A stretch of 64,000 nucleotides of DNA from assembly GCA_016744295.1 (NCBI GenBank), contig JADGEQ010000003.1, forward strand, positions 124,001 to 188,000. Direction: 5' to 3'. Below are positions 1 to 8,790 of the stretch, one piece after another. This DNA comes from Desulfobacteraceae bacterium. GTDB lineage: Bacteria > Desulfobacterota > Desulfobacteria > Desulfobacterales > Desulfobacteraceae. The position numbers were made by a program, and so were the translations under genes. The notes below the pieces were generated by a model. That model saw only the letters and a program-made list of their open reading frames with translations, ran no database searches and was not told the origin of the DNA. Position 1 is the stretch's first letter. Each line of letters begins with the position of its first letter.

Positions 1-1
1 C

Positions 2-1723
2 TATGATCGAATGATTCCGGGAACAGACCCCCTGGGGCCTGACAATTACATCGCTTTTATGCCCGGCATTCTCATGGGTACTGGAGCCCCTTGCTCAGGC
101 CGGTTTGAGGCCATCACCAAGTCTCCTCTAACCGGCATCATGGCGGCCTCCTCCTGCGGCGGTCCCTTTGGTATGGCCCTAAAAACAGCAGGGTGGGACG
201 GGTTGATCATCACAGGCAGGGCGGATACCCCCACAATTCTTGATATCACCGATCAGGGGGCTGAATTCAAGGATGGGGCACCCTTCTGGGGACAGCAGAT
301 TCCAGAGGTTCAGGCCGTTCTGGATATAAAAAAATCCAAGTCTCTGGTCATTGGACCTGCCGGGGAAAATGGGGTTCTATTTGCAAACCTGGCCTCGGGT
401 CACAGGTTTCTGGGCCGGGGCGGTATCGGGGCTGTCATGGGGTCTAAAAATCTCAAGGGTATTGTGGCAACCGGGGGCAGCTTTTCCATCCGTCCCCATG
501 ATCCGGTAAAATTTAAAAAACTTTGCAAAACAGCCACCCAATACATCAACCGGAATCCCCTGAGCGCAGACAAATATAGAAATTACGGCACCAGCGCCAA
601 TGTGGAACCCTGTAACCGGGCAATAATTTTACCGGTAAACAATTTTCAGGACGGTCAACATGAATCCGCTGTACAGGTGTTTGGAGAAACCATGGCAAGG
701 GATCATGATACCAGCCATCATACCTGTAAACCCTGCACCATCCGCTGCGGTCACAAGGGGATGTTTGCAGACAAAGAGATGTCCGCCCCGGAGTATGAAA
801 CCATCGGGCTTTTGGGAACCAGCCTGGGGATTTTTGACCTGGATCTCATAGCCCTTTGGAACCGGCTCTGCGGCCGGTTGGGGATTGATACCATTTCCGC
901 CGGCGGCACCCTGGCCTGGGTGATGGAGGCAACCGAAAAGGGCCTTGTAAAAAGTGAGCTTGCCTTTGGCCAGGCTGCCGGCATTGAACAGGCCCTTGAA
1001 GATATGGCATTTATGAGGGGGTTTGGCGCTGAAATGGCCATGGGCTCAAGGTTTTTATCTGAAAAATACCGGGGAAAGGAATTTGCCATCCATGTTAAGG
1101 GGCTCGAAATGGCCGCCTATGATCCCCGGGGATCCTTTGGCCAGGGGCTGGCCTATGCCGTTGCCAATCGGGGTGCCTGCCATCTGTCCGCCTATATGGT
1201 GGCCCAGGAGGTTTACCTGGATCTGCTGAAACCGGATTCCGCCTTTGGCAAGGCCAAATGGGTGAAGTTTTTTGAAGATTTGACCTGCTGCATCAACTCC
1301 CTCCAGACCTGCCAGTTCACCATGTTTGCGTTCCTTCTGGAGCCGCCCCTGTCCCAATATACCCCCAAACCTCTGTTGGCCACCCTCATGCAATACCTGC
1401 CCGATCTTGCCATCCAGCTGATTGATGTCTCCTTGTACCAGGGATTGTGGAATGCCGCCACGGGTATCCATTTGTCCAAACAAGCGTTTTTGCGGGCAGG
1501 AGAGCGAATTCATGTTCTGGAGCGGCTGATGAACACAAGGGAGGGCATTGATTCCAGGGACGACGCTTTGCCCCTGCGCCTGGTGGCCCGGGGACGGGCT
1601 TCGGACATCAAAAAAAGGGTGGTCCCCCTGGAAAAAATGAAGCTTCAATATTATCGGACCCGAAAATATGATGAAAAGGGGATTCCAAAGGAAACACATC
1701 TAAAAAAACTGGGAATTTTATAG
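2..1723 (+). CDS. aor: Aldehyde:ferredoxin oxidoreductase, 5' end outside window
   Basis: Tungsten (or molybdenum) bis-pterin enzyme that oxidises aldehydes to acids, or the reverse, with ferredoxin in the cytoplasm. The reading frame is open to the left edge, so the N-terminus is missing; the first in-frame ATG at 11 is probably internal, because family members begin with a longer beta-rich domain. Counting from that Met, the signature RGGIGAVMGSKNLK is at about 136-149. The cubane ligands are C239, C242 and C246 (CKPCTIRC), with a candidate fourth Cys in the segment CINSLQTCQF. About 570 residues are visible against roughly 600-620 for the family. The subfamily (AOR, FOR or WOR-like) cannot be fixed from the fragment. 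A hairpin follows the stop. Confidence 0.92.
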   Translation, partial: YDRMIPGTDPLGPDNYIAFMPGILMGTGAPCSGRFEAITKSPLTGIMAASSCGGPFGMALKTAGWDGLIITGRADTPTILDITDQGAEFKDGAPFWGQQIPEVQAVLDIKKSKSLVIGPAGENGVLFANLASGHRFLGRGGIGAVMGSKNLKGIVATGGSFSIRPHDPVKFKKLCKTATQYINRNPLSADKYRNYGTSANVEPCNRAIILPVNNFQDGQHESAVQVFGETMARDHDTSHHTCKPCTIRCGHKGMFADKEMSAPEYETIGLLGTSLGIFDLDLIALWNRLCGRLGIDTISAGGTLAWVMEATEKGLVKSELAFGQAAGIEQALEDMAFMRGFGAEMAMGSRFLSEKYRGKEFAIHVKGLEMAAYDPRGSFGQGLAYAVANRGACHLSAYMVAQEVYLDLLKPDSAFGKAKWVKFFEDLTCCINSLQTCQFTMFAFLLEPPLSQYTPKPLLATLMQYLPDLAIQLIDVSLYQGLWNAATGIHLSKQAFLRAGERIHVLERLMNTREGIDSRDDALPLRLVARGRASDIKKRVVPLEKMKLQYYRTRKYDEKGIPKETHLKKLGIL

Positions 1724-1724
1724 A

Positions 1725-1784
1725 ATTTCACCCGGGCTGGTTCCGGACATAAAAGAGACCGGGCCCGGTGCCCTGGGATGAAAT
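1725..1784 (+). terminator. Imperfect hairpin downstream of the AOR gene
   Basis: ATTTCA-C-CCGGGC pairs with GCCC-T-GGG-A-TGAAAT across about 60 bases directly after the AOR stop codon, with bulges and an inner CCGG/CCGG pair. There is no clear T-run, so this could be a terminator or a 3' processing structure. Confidence 0.3.
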
Positions 1785-1925
1785 CATGATGCCAACTCTA
1801 CCCTTGTATTTTAGGGCCGATGCATGTAAATATCTCGAAGTTCCTAGCTGTATGGTAAGGATATTGCGATCCTTTATGCTATGAATAAAATCATTAAACA
1901 AATTCATTAAACGAAGGGGATTATC

Positions 1926-2315
1926 ATGAAACTACTGGTGACCTATGACAAAAACACTTCCACATCCAATGTTCTGGATAAAGCCCTTCAAAGGGCCAAA
2001 GCATTCAATGCCTATGTGTACTTGGTCAGAACCTGTGCAACGGATGAAAAGGAGCGGGAGATTGCCGAATTGGAACACAGGCTCAATGAACTGAGGCGGG
2101 AGGTTTTTAAAAAAGAGGGAATAGAAAGCGAGGCCCATATCCTGATCCGGGGTCTTACAGCAGGAGAGGATATGGTTCAATATGCCAAGGAAAAGGGTGT
2201 GGATGAGATCATCATCGGTATTAAGAAAAAATCAAGGGTTGGGAAATTGATGTTCGGCTCCACGGCCCAGTATATTATACTGAACGCACATTGCCCGGTG
2301 CTGTCCGTAAATTAG
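1926..2315 (+). CDS. UspA-family universal stress protein
   Basis: Small cytoplasmic nucleotide-binding-fold protein of 129 residues, the usual size for a single Usp domain. It begins MKLLVTYDKN, which matches the first beta strand and loop. It ends with IIIGIKKKSRVGKLMFGSTAQYI, the G-x2-G-x9-G-(S/T) ATP-binding signature in slightly altered spacing, followed by a terminal CPVLSVN strand. A good ribosome site (GAAGGGGA) precedes the ATG. It is monocistronic and converges on the sensor kinase gene with a 16-base gap. The stress it serves cannot be read from context. Confidence 0.88.
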   Translation: MKLLVTYDKNTSTSNVLDKALQRAKAFNAYVYLVRTCATDEKEREIAELEHRLNELRREVFKKEGIESEAHILIRGLTAGEDMVQYAKEKGVDEIIIGIKKKSRVGKLMFGSTAQYIILNAHCPVLSVN

Positions 2316-2331
2316 TCTTAATTTCTGTTGA

Positions 2332-3723
2332 TCAGGGCAGGCAGACCTCAAAGGTCAGCCCTGCCGCTGTATTCCTGGCTTCTATCTGTCCCTTGCATCG
2401 TTTGACCTGTTTTTTGGCAATGGTCAGCCCAAGACCCGTGCCCGGGGCTGTATTGCCCCGGGCTCTGTAAAAGGGCTTAAAAATCATTCCAAGCTCTTTG
2501 TCGTCCAGGGGAGAACAGGTGTTGGTCAGGGTGAAGCATAATCCCTTTTCAGGGACCGCAAGAGTTTTGATGGCGATTTTTCCATTTTCTGCTGTATATT
2601 TTACGGCATTGTCCATCAGATTTGTGAGAACAGATTTTAGAACCAGCTTGTCCTGGCTGATCAGAACCGGATCAATCAGATTCAGCTGAAGCTCAATGTT
2701 TTTTTGCTGGAGCATGGAATGGTATTGTTTCAGCTCCTTGGCCAGAAAATCCTTAAAATAAAAGCCTTCTCTGGAGAGGGCGGATTCCTGGAAATCAATT
2801 TTAGACAATTTGAGCATGTGATCAATCAGGGTATCCAGGCTTTGGATATCTGCTTCCATGTTTTCGATATAGCGATGGAGATCTGCCCTGCTTTTTTCTT
2901 TGTCCAATTTGTCTAACTTGTCCAAAATAAGTTCCTTGGACACCCGGATCCTGGTAAGGGGGCTTCTAAGTTCATGGGAGATGTTGGTGGTAAGGTCCTT
3001 GCTGCCCCGGATCAATTTTTCAAGTTTATCTGCCATGAAATTAAAGGAAAGACCCAGGTTGGCGATCTCGTCGTGGCCTTTGATATTGGTTCTACAGGAG
3101 AGGTTGCCCCTGGCAAATTCAAGAGCAGATTGGTTCAGCCGGTTTATCCGCTGGGTGATCCATCTGGTAAGGGGAACGATCAAAAGAGCCGCCATTCCTC
3201 CGATGATCAAGATGCCCAAAAAGAAAATTCCCTCGGGCCGATCTTGATTCCAGGTGTCATAATAGAGATGGAGGTGCAATTCGCTGTTTCCCTGCTTTAC
3301 CGGGATAATTGCATAGTATTTGGTCCACTTTCTGACAAAATGATAGAGGGTGATACCGTTTTCATGGTGAATTTGCCGATGAAATCCCTTTTGGGGAACA
3401 TTTACAGGATCTGTAAATGTTTTTAGCTGGATTCCTTTTTCGGAGTCACTGATCCATATCTTCAGATTAAAGAGGGTGGAAAAGGTGTTCAAATGCTTAA
3501 TCAGATCCGGGTTTTGTCCTAGGGACAAGGAGGGGTAGGCATCTATCTTTTCCTGGACCATTTCCTGGAAAATCTGAAGTTTGGGAAATGTTTTTTTATC
3601 CAGGGAATCCCTCAGAGATCTGCTATCAATCGTTATAAACAGGATCAAAATCAGGGCCAGGGTAACAAAAAGAACCCCCAAAAAAGAGAGCAGTATTTTC
3701 AGATACAACCGTTTGATTTTCAT
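2332..3723 (-). CDS. Membrane sensor histidine kinase (HAMP-HisKA-HATPase)
   Basis: Sensor partner of the adjacent OmpR-type regulator. The start chosen is the ATG that overlaps the regulator's TGA (ATGA), giving 463 residues; the longer frame would add 11 non-typical residues. TM1 is about residues 9-31, a periplasmic sensor segment of about 135 residues follows, and TM2 is about 166-186. A HAMP linker comes next, then the HisKA box NISHELRSPLTRIR with phospho-acceptor H250. The ATP-binding domain has the N box (LTNLMDNAVKYT) and G box (GTGLGLTIAKKQVK). The architecture resembles CpxA/RstB kinases. The stimulus is unknown; the sensor segment has no recognised domain. Confidence 0.92.
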   Translation of the reverse strand: MKIKRLYLKILLSFLGVLFVTLALILILFITIDSRSLRDSLDKKTFPKLQIFQEMVQEKIDAYPSLSLGQNPDLIKHLNTFSTLFNLKIWISDSEKGIQLKTFTDPVNVPQKGFHRQIHHENGITLYHFVRKWTKYYAIIPVKQGNSELHLHLYYDTWNQDRPEGIFFLGILIIGGMAALLIVPLTRWITQRINRLNQSALEFARGNLSCRTNIKGHDEIANLGLSFNFMADKLEKLIRGSKDLTTNISHELRSPLTRIRVSKELILDKLDKLDKEKSRADLHRYIENMEADIQSLDTLIDHMLKLSKIDFQESALSREGFYFKDFLAKELKQYHSMLQQKNIELQLNLIDPVLISQDKLVLKSVLTNLMDNAVKYTAENGKIAIKTLAVPEKGLCFTLTNTCSPLDDKELGMIFKPFYRARGNTAPGTGLGLTIAKKQVKRCKGQIEARNTAAGLTFEVCLP

Positions 3724-4418
3724 CCCAGGTCCACAAACATATAACCGGTTCCCCATATGGTTTTGATCCGTTTGGGGGCGCCTGGATCTGATTCAATTTT
3801 GGCCCGCAGCTTGCTGATATGAATATCGATGCTTCGGTCAAAAACCATAGCATCCCTTCCCTGGGCGAGATTCATGATCTGGTTCCGGCTCAGAACGGTG
3901 TTGGGGCTTTTCATCAATACTTCCAGAATATTAAATTCTGTGGTGGACAAATCAACACTTTTTTCGTTGACCTTTACGGTGTGGGACACCCGGTTCAATA
4001 TCATATTGCCGCACTGGATAAGAATATTATCTGACTTGTCTTCGGCGGTCAAAAGGTCCTGGCGCCTGAGAACGGCTTTTATTCTGGCCAGAAGCTCCCG
4101 GGGGTTAAAAGGTTTGGGCAGGTAGTCGTCTGCACCCAGTTCCAGACCGATGATCCTGTCAGTATCATCCCCCTTGGCCGTTAACATGATCACCGGAAGG
4201 GTATAAACCCGGCGGATATCTTTTAATACCTCAAGCCCGTCCTTGCCCGGAAGCATGATGTCCAGAATGATCAGATCCGGTGTTTTTGCTTTTATTTCAT
4301 CCACGGCATGATTGCCTTCCAGGGCATAAGATACCTTAAAATTGCTTTCTTCCAAATATTCCGACAGCAGATTTATCAATTTAATATCATCATCAATGAT
4401 CAAGATTTTTCGGGTCAT
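3720..4418 (-). CDS. OmpR/PhoB-family response regulator
   Basis: DNA-binding response regulator of 232 residues. The receiver has acidic residues D10/D11, phospho-acceptor D53 (LIILDIMLPGKDG), the T of VIMLTAKG and K of YLPKPFNP. The C-terminal winged helix contains STTEFNILEVLMKSPNTVLS and ends with the conserved KRIKTIWGTGYMF. The stop overlaps the kinase start by 4 bases, so the two are translationally coupled in the order regulator-kinase. It is closest in style to CpxR/RstA regulators. Targets cannot be named; the divergent crotonase across a 319-base gap is one possibility. Confidence 0.93.
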   Translation of the reverse strand: MTRKILIIDDDIKLINLLSEYLEESNFKVSYALEGNHAVDEIKAKTPDLIILDIMLPGKDGLEVLKDIRRVYTLPVIMLTAKGDDTDRIIGLELGADDYLPKPFNPRELLARIKAVLRRQDLLTAEDKSDNILIQCGNMILNRVSHTVKVNEKSVDLSTTEFNILEVLMKSPNTVLSRNQIMNLAQGRDAMVFDRSIDIHISKLRAKIESDPGAPKRIKTIWGTGYMFVDLG

Positions 4419-4557
4419 GGCATCTTCCTTTTTTCCCCACCTTTTACACCAACCCTGTGCATGTTTACAAGTTGGAAAACTAAATTTGAAATATTCGGGG
4501 CACCAGATAGAGATTCAGCGGTTGCCAATGACGTTCTTAAAGGGCCTATATTTCAAC

Positions 4558-4586
4558 TTGACATATCCTTTGCCTTCAAATATTCT
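4558..4586 (+). promoter_or_regulatory. Candidate sigma-70 promoter for the crotonase gene
   Basis: A perfect -35 box TTGACA (4558-4563), a 17-base spacer and a -10-like TATTCT (4581-4586) lie about 150 bases before the crotonase ATG. They sit in a 319-base divergent gap (4419-4737) that otherwise holds no gene. The -10 matches consensus at 4 of 6 positions. Confidence 0.4.
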
Positions 4587-4737
4587 GCTTCTGTAAGATG
4601 CGGATCATTGCTATATACTATGCAAAAATATTCTATTATAAATGATAGTTACGATGACAATGATCAAACATTGTGGAGAATTAAAAATAGAATGCTGAAC
4701 ATAGCAACGCATCATTTTTTTCAAAAGGAAAGTCGCA

Positions 4738-5457
4738 ATGGACAAATTAATTTTGTATACCACAGAAAATCATACCGCCGTCATCACCCTCAACAGACCG
4801 AACAAAAGAAACGCTCTCAACCAGGAGCTGCTTACCCGTCTTTATAATGCCATTGATTCTGCTGCAAAGGATGATGAAATCCGCACCATCATTATTACCG
4901 GTAGTGGCAAATCCTTTTGTGCCGGTATTGACCTGGCCGCCCTGACCACGGACAACCTTTTTGATCCAAGGGGGGACGGGCGGGACATGGTGGCGGTATT
5001 TAGAGACTGTCCAAAACCCATCATCGGTGCCGTAAATGGCCATGCCATTACCGGCGGATTTGAGATTGCCCTTAATTGTGATTTTCTCATTGCCTCGCAA
5101 GCAGCCGCGTTTGCAGATACCCATGCAAAGGTGGGCATTCATCCGGGGTGGGGTATGACACAGCTTCTCCAGCAGGCTGTCGGTCAAAGAATGGCAAAAC
5201 AGCTTTCACTTGCCTGTGAATTTATCCAAGCAGACCAGGCCCTGAGGATCGGTCTTGTCAATGAAGTTGTGCCCGAAGAAAAATTGCTGGACAGGGCAAA
5301 GGAGATTGCAAACGCAATTGCATCCGTCAATCAGCAGATGATGGCGACTGTAAAAAATCTTATTGAACACCGCAACACAACCTCTTTTGAAAAAGCGGTT
5401 TCAGAGGAACAGAAGGGTTTTAGGTCCTTTGTTGATATACTTCTTCAGGCAAAGTGA
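4738..5457 (+). CDS. Enoyl-CoA hydratase/isomerase (crotonase) family protein
   Basis: Crotonase-fold enzyme of 239 residues acting on acyl-CoA thioesters, probably in fatty- or carboxylic-acid beta-oxidation. The oxyanion hole is formed by CAGID (61-65) and the GG at 106-107. The first catalytic acid is present (E109 in GGFEIAL, equivalent to Glu144 of rat mitochondrial hydratase). The second acid (Glu164 in PEI) is replaced by His129 in FADTHAKVG. Many hydratase-annotated paralogues carry this FADTHA type, so the exact reaction is open. AAAGGA lies 7 bases before the ATG. The 3' end overlaps the convergent esterase by 38 bases. Confidence 0.88.
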   Translation: MDKLILYTTENHTAVITLNRPNKRNALNQELLTRLYNAIDSAAKDDEIRTIIITGSGKSFCAGIDLAALTTDNLFDPRGDGRDMVAVFRDCPKPIIGAVNGHAITGGFEIALNCDFLIASQAAAFADTHAKVGIHPGWGMTQLLQQAVGQRMAKQLSLACEFIQADQALRIGLVNEVVPEEKLLDRAKEIANAIASVNQQMMATVKNLIEHRNTTSFEKAVSEEQKGFRSFVDILLQAK

Positions 5458-6481
5458 TGTAATGCGTATCTGTTAAAAAAAGAAAGATATCATGGATGGC
5501 CGTGTCTGACTTGCCGGTTAACCGGGTCAGGCTCACAAATCCGTGTATGACCCCTGGATAGCGTTTGTTCCTGACATTATTACCCGCATTGCGTAATCTT
5601 GATGCATAGGCTTCTGCCTCATCCCGCAAAATATCAAATTCCGCCGTCAATATAAATGCTGGGGGCAGATTTGTAAGGTTGGCGGCTTTTAGGGGAGAAC
5701 TATAGGGATCTGCCCATCTTTTTGATTCAGGAATGTACATGGCCCTGAACAATTCCATTGATTTTTTTGTCAGATAATACCCCCTGGAAAATAAACCATA
5801 GGAGGGGGTATCCATGGAGGAGAGGTCAACAACCGGATAAATCAAAACCTGGGACTGTATGGATGTGTTGCCCCTGTCCCTTGCCATTAGACAAAGAGCT
5901 GCGGCAATATTCCCACCGGCGCTGTCTCCCGCAACGGCAATTCCTTGACCATTGCCGTTGAAAGAAAGGGCGTTGTCATGGGCCCAAACCAAAGCGGCAT
6001 ACGCATCATCAATTGCTGCCGGATATGGGTGCTCCGGTGCACGGCGGTATGCAATGGAGATTAGAATCATATTACTCCGGGCAATATTCCGGCAGATATT
6101 GTCATGGCTGTCAAGGTCTCCCAGGGCCCAGCCACCTCCGTGGAAATACAGCATAACGGGGCGAGGGGTGTTGCTTCCCCGATTATAAATGCGCATGGGA
6201 ATCGATCCTCCCGGGCCGGGTATACTTAGTTCGCAAATATTTGCAATGTCAGGGGGGGATATTTTGAAAACAGCGGTTTTTTTGGAAGCCCTGCGAACCT
6301 CATCAATGGATTTCCCGTTTTCCAGGGGATTGTCACCGGAAAGATCCAAAACTTTTAAAAAAAAAGTCACCCCGGGATCCAGTTGTTCGAAACCGGTTTT
6401 TGACCACCCAGCGATCATCACCCCTAATTTGAAGGCGATATTGACCACCACAGCCGTCAATATAGTAAAAATGCGGCTCAT
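5420..6481 (-). CDS. Alpha/beta hydrolase, hormone-sensitive-lipase family esterase
   Basis: Esterase/lipase of 353 residues. Oxyanion motif HGGGW is at 114-118, nucleophile elbow GDSAGG has S187, and the acid and base are D283 (EFDILRDEA) and H313 (VIHGF), so the triad is complete. The first 25 residues form a hydrophobic stretch that may anchor it in the inner membrane or act as a signal. GGAGAAAGAAT precedes the ATG. It converges on the crotonase with overlapping 3' ends. The natural ester is unknown; neighbouring crotonase and acyl-CoA synthetase make acyl-ester release for activation plausible. Confidence 0.88.
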   Translation of the reverse strand: MSRIFTILTAVVVNIAFKLGVMIAGWSKTGFEQLDPGVTFFLKVLDLSGDNPLENGKSIDEVRRASKKTAVFKISPPDIANICELSIPGPGGSIPMRIYNRGSNTPRPVMLYFHGGGWALGDLDSHDNICRNIARSNMILISIAYRRAPEHPYPAAIDDAYAALVWAHDNALSFNGNGQGIAVAGDSAGGNIAAALCLMARDRGNTSIQSQVLIYPVVDLSSMDTPSYGLFSRGYYLTKKSMELFRAMYIPESKRWADPYSSPLKAANLTNLPPAFILTAEFDILRDEAEAYASRLRNAGNNVRNKRYPGVIHGFVSLTRLTGKSDTAIHDIFLFLTDTHYITLPEEVYQQRT

Positions 6482-6795
6482 ATTCTTTCTCCTTTGTTTG
6501 CCTGTGTCCCGGATTTTTCCCCATTCTCAAATTCAGAATTGCTGAAAGAAAGGAATCGCTCCTTGACCATTTTTCGGAAAATGATATTTTTTTAAAATTT
6601 TAACAAAACAAATCCATATTGGTCAAATAAGCGCATATAGCATGCAGTAATACTATATGACATGAGTATTATTTACCGCGTCATTATATGTCAACATAAA
6701 AGATGAAAAGAAACCTGGAAAACGGGCTCTCAAGGGGGACACCTCCCCCTTGAGCAAGAATGGCACCACCTGTTTGTTGAAACAGACGGCGTGTA
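6482..6795. other. Intergenic region with no gene seen
   Basis: This 314-base AT-rich gap holds the esterase promoter region on one side and the terminator of the acyl-CoA synthetase on the other. The 11-mer GTAATACTATA at 6647-6657 recurs at 8568-8578 upstream of the synthetase. No convincing ORF or RNA gene was seen. Confidence 0.6.
6729..6754 (-). terminator. Terminator of the acyl-CoA synthetase gene
   Basis: CTCAAGGGGG (6729-6738) and CCCCCTTGAG (6745-6754) are perfect 10-base arms around a 6-base loop. They are followed on the minus strand by a short T-rich tract (GTTTTCC), and lie 41 bases beyond the synthetase stop. Confidence 0.7.
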
Positions 6796-8457
6796 TCATT
6801 CGTCTGAAAACAGGCTCTTATACATGTCACGCATATTTCGCTTTAATATTTTACCGGTGGGTGTTTTGGGAAGGGCATCCACGATAATAACTTTTTTGGG
6901 CACCTTGAACCCGGCCAGATGTTTTTTACACAGATTCACAATCTCATCTTCCGTGACGGTTTCCCCCTTTCTGGGAACCACAACCGCTGCCACCGCCTCC
7001 ACCCATTTGGCATGGTCCAGACCGATGACGGCAACCTCCTCCACCCGTTTATCCTGGTAAATCGCCTCTTCCACTTCACTGGTGGCCACATTTTCACCCC
7101 CGGTTTTTATCATATCCTTTTTTCGATCCACCACCGAGATATAACGGTCTTCATCGGCAATTCCAATGTCGCCGGAATGGAACCAGCCGCCTTTCATAGC
7201 CTCTTCGGTCTTTTCCGGCTCTTTGAAATACATGATCATGGCATGGGGTCCCCTGCCGCAGATTTCGCCGGGTTCGCCCGGGGTGGTAACAGGGGTTCCC
7301 AGGGCATCCTCCAGGCGGGTTTCCATGTTCAATCCGGCCATGCCGGCGGACCCCAGTTTTTGGGTGGCATCTTCGGCTTTGAGGATAGTATGATAGGGCG
7401 CAAGCTCCGTTTGGCCATAGTAATTGTAAACACCGGCACCGGGAAGGCGTTCCAGGATTTCCTTTAACACTTCCACCGGCATGATGGAGGCGCCGTAGTA
7501 ACATTTTTTCAAACAGGAAAGATCAAACTTGTCAAAATCAGGATGCCGCAGCATACCAATCCAGACGGTGGGGGGTGCAAAAAACATGGACGCCCTGTAT
7601 TTGTCGATGGTTTTGAGAATCTGCTCAATGTCCGGTGCCATCAGAATATTGGTTCCGCCCAGCCAGAACAATGGGTTCAGAAACACATCCCGCTGGGCGC
7701 AATGATAGATGGGCAATGCGTTTACATTGATATCGTCGGCGCTGTAACGGCCGTCAATGATGGCGCCCATATATTGTGAAATCAAGGCCTGATTGCTGAT
7801 GATAACCCCCTTGGGCAGGGATTCAGTCCCACTGGTATAGGTCATCTGGCAGGGGTCTTCAGCCCGGAGTACTACATCGGGTTCCTCTGATGGGTAGGCC
7901 CTGTACCAGGTTTCAAAATCTTTGAACAAATTGTTTGGCGGCGCCTGTCCTGCAACGTCATCCGACCAGAGAAGACTCTTTACGGTTTTCATGTCATCAA
8001 GTACATCACTGACCAGTTCGTAGAGGGAATCTTCCACGATAAAAACCTTACTTTCCGAGTGATCAATACAATAGGTAACGTCGTGTCCTTTTAACAGATA
8101 GTTGATGGCCAGGTAAACGGCTCCTATTTTACAGCACCCCAGCCAGGTGAGCACATGGTGAATGGTATTGTGGGCCAGGATTGCCACCCGATCGTACTTT
8201 TCAACTCCCAAATCGACGAGACCATTGGCCACCCGGTTACTCGCAGCCTCAAGTTCGGCATACGTCAGGGATTTATCCCCAAAGATCAGGGCTGTTTTGT
8301 CCGGATAATGATAGGCGCTGCGCCGGATCATGTCTGCGATCACCAATCGGTTCACCCGATTGTAGCGGTCCATGAGAAAATCAATATTTTCCTTGTTCAA
8401 GGTGCCGTACCTGGCTTTGTCCTCTGCTGATAAGGTGGTTTTCGGTTGCGCATTCAT
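6796..8457 (-). CDS. Acyl-CoA synthetase (ANL superfamily, fatty-acid CoA ligase type)
   Basis: Activates a carboxylic (probably fatty) acid to its CoA thioester through an acyl-adenylate. The 553 residues show the phosphate loop TYTSGTESLPKG, the A5-like YYGQTE, the hinge region GWFHSGDIGIADEDRYISVVDRKKDMIKTG (split here: HSGDIG, then DRKKDMIK) and the catalytic lysine in PTGKILKRNMRD near the C-terminus. The substrate chain length cannot be told. Upstream lie a -24/-12-like promoter and the gene of a sigma-54 activator in the same orientation, so control by that activator is likely. A strong hairpin terminator follows. Confidence 0.9.
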   Translation of the reverse strand: MNAQPKTTLSAEDKARYGTLNKENIDFLMDRYNRVNRLVIADMIRRSAYHYPDKTALIFGDKSLTYAELEAASNRVANGLVDLGVEKYDRVAILAHNTIHHVLTWLGCCKIGAVYLAINYLLKGHDVTYCIDHSESKVFIVEDSLYELVSDVLDDMKTVKSLLWSDDVAGQAPPNNLFKDFETWYRAYPSEEPDVVLRAEDPCQMTYTSGTESLPKGVIISNQALISQYMGAIIDGRYSADDINVNALPIYHCAQRDVFLNPLFWLGGTNILMAPDIEQILKTIDKYRASMFFAPPTVWIGMLRHPDFDKFDLSCLKKCYYGASIMPVEVLKEILERLPGAGVYNYYGQTELAPYHTILKAEDATQKLGSAGMAGLNMETRLEDALGTPVTTPGEPGEICGRGPHAMIMYFKEPEKTEEAMKGGWFHSGDIGIADEDRYISVVDRKKDMIKTGGENVATSEVEEAIYQDKRVEEVAVIGLDHAKWVEAVAAVVVPRKGETVTEDEIVNLCKKHLAGFKVPKKVIIVDALPKTPTGKILKRNMRDMYKSLFSDE

Positions 8458-8589
8458 TGGTTTATCCCCTTTCTTGTTTGGTTTGCTTTATTTTACCGAA
8501 GCCTTTGTTTGAACGCCTTGTTCTCCCTTTATAAAATGTGGTGAATTGGAACCAGCGACACTAAATTGTAATACTATAATATAACACTA

Positions 8590-8605
8590 AACAAATTTCG
8601 TGCCA
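8590..8605 (-). promoter_or_regulatory. Candidate sigma-54 promoter of the acyl-CoA synthetase
   Basis: The minus strand reads TGGCACGAAATTTGTT: the -24 element TGGCACG is perfect, and the -12 element is TTGT where TTGC is expected, with GG and GT at the canonical 10-base spacing. Expected start is near 8580, about 120 bases before the synthetase ATG. Confidence 0.55.
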
Positions 8606-8733
8606 GCAAGACAAAAGGGGGGTGTTTGCGGTCTTTTCCCGGGGTAGAAGGGGCACTTGCAGTCCCGGAAAGGTACACAAAAAAGAGGAATGGGTCAAAA
8701 ACAACCCGGGCTTCACTTGCCAGGGGCGGATCG

Positions 8734-8790
8734 GGATGGGTCACTATTGACCGGCTGGGTAATTATTGACCCCTTGGGCGTCTATTGACC
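8734..8790 (-). repeat. Three 19-bp tandem repeats, candidate enhancer for the sigma-54 activator
   Basis: On the minus strand, GGTCAATA recurs at exact 19-base intervals (starting at 8790, 8771 and 8752), each followed by N4-CCCA or close variants. The copy nearest the promoter contains the palindrome GGTCA-ATAG-TGACC; the next is GGTCA-ATAA-TTACC. The array overlaps the stop codon of the activator gene and lies about 130-190 bases upstream of the sigma-54-like promoter, the usual place for upstream activating sequences. Confidence 0.55.

Noticed and set aside
1055..1699. 214-codon minus-strand frame inside the AOR gene
   Set aside because: Antisense shadow of a conserved oxidoreductase.
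4308..4847. 179-codon plus-strand frame spanning the regulator start and crotonase start
   Set aside because: It overlaps two well-supported genes in other frames and has no ribosome site.
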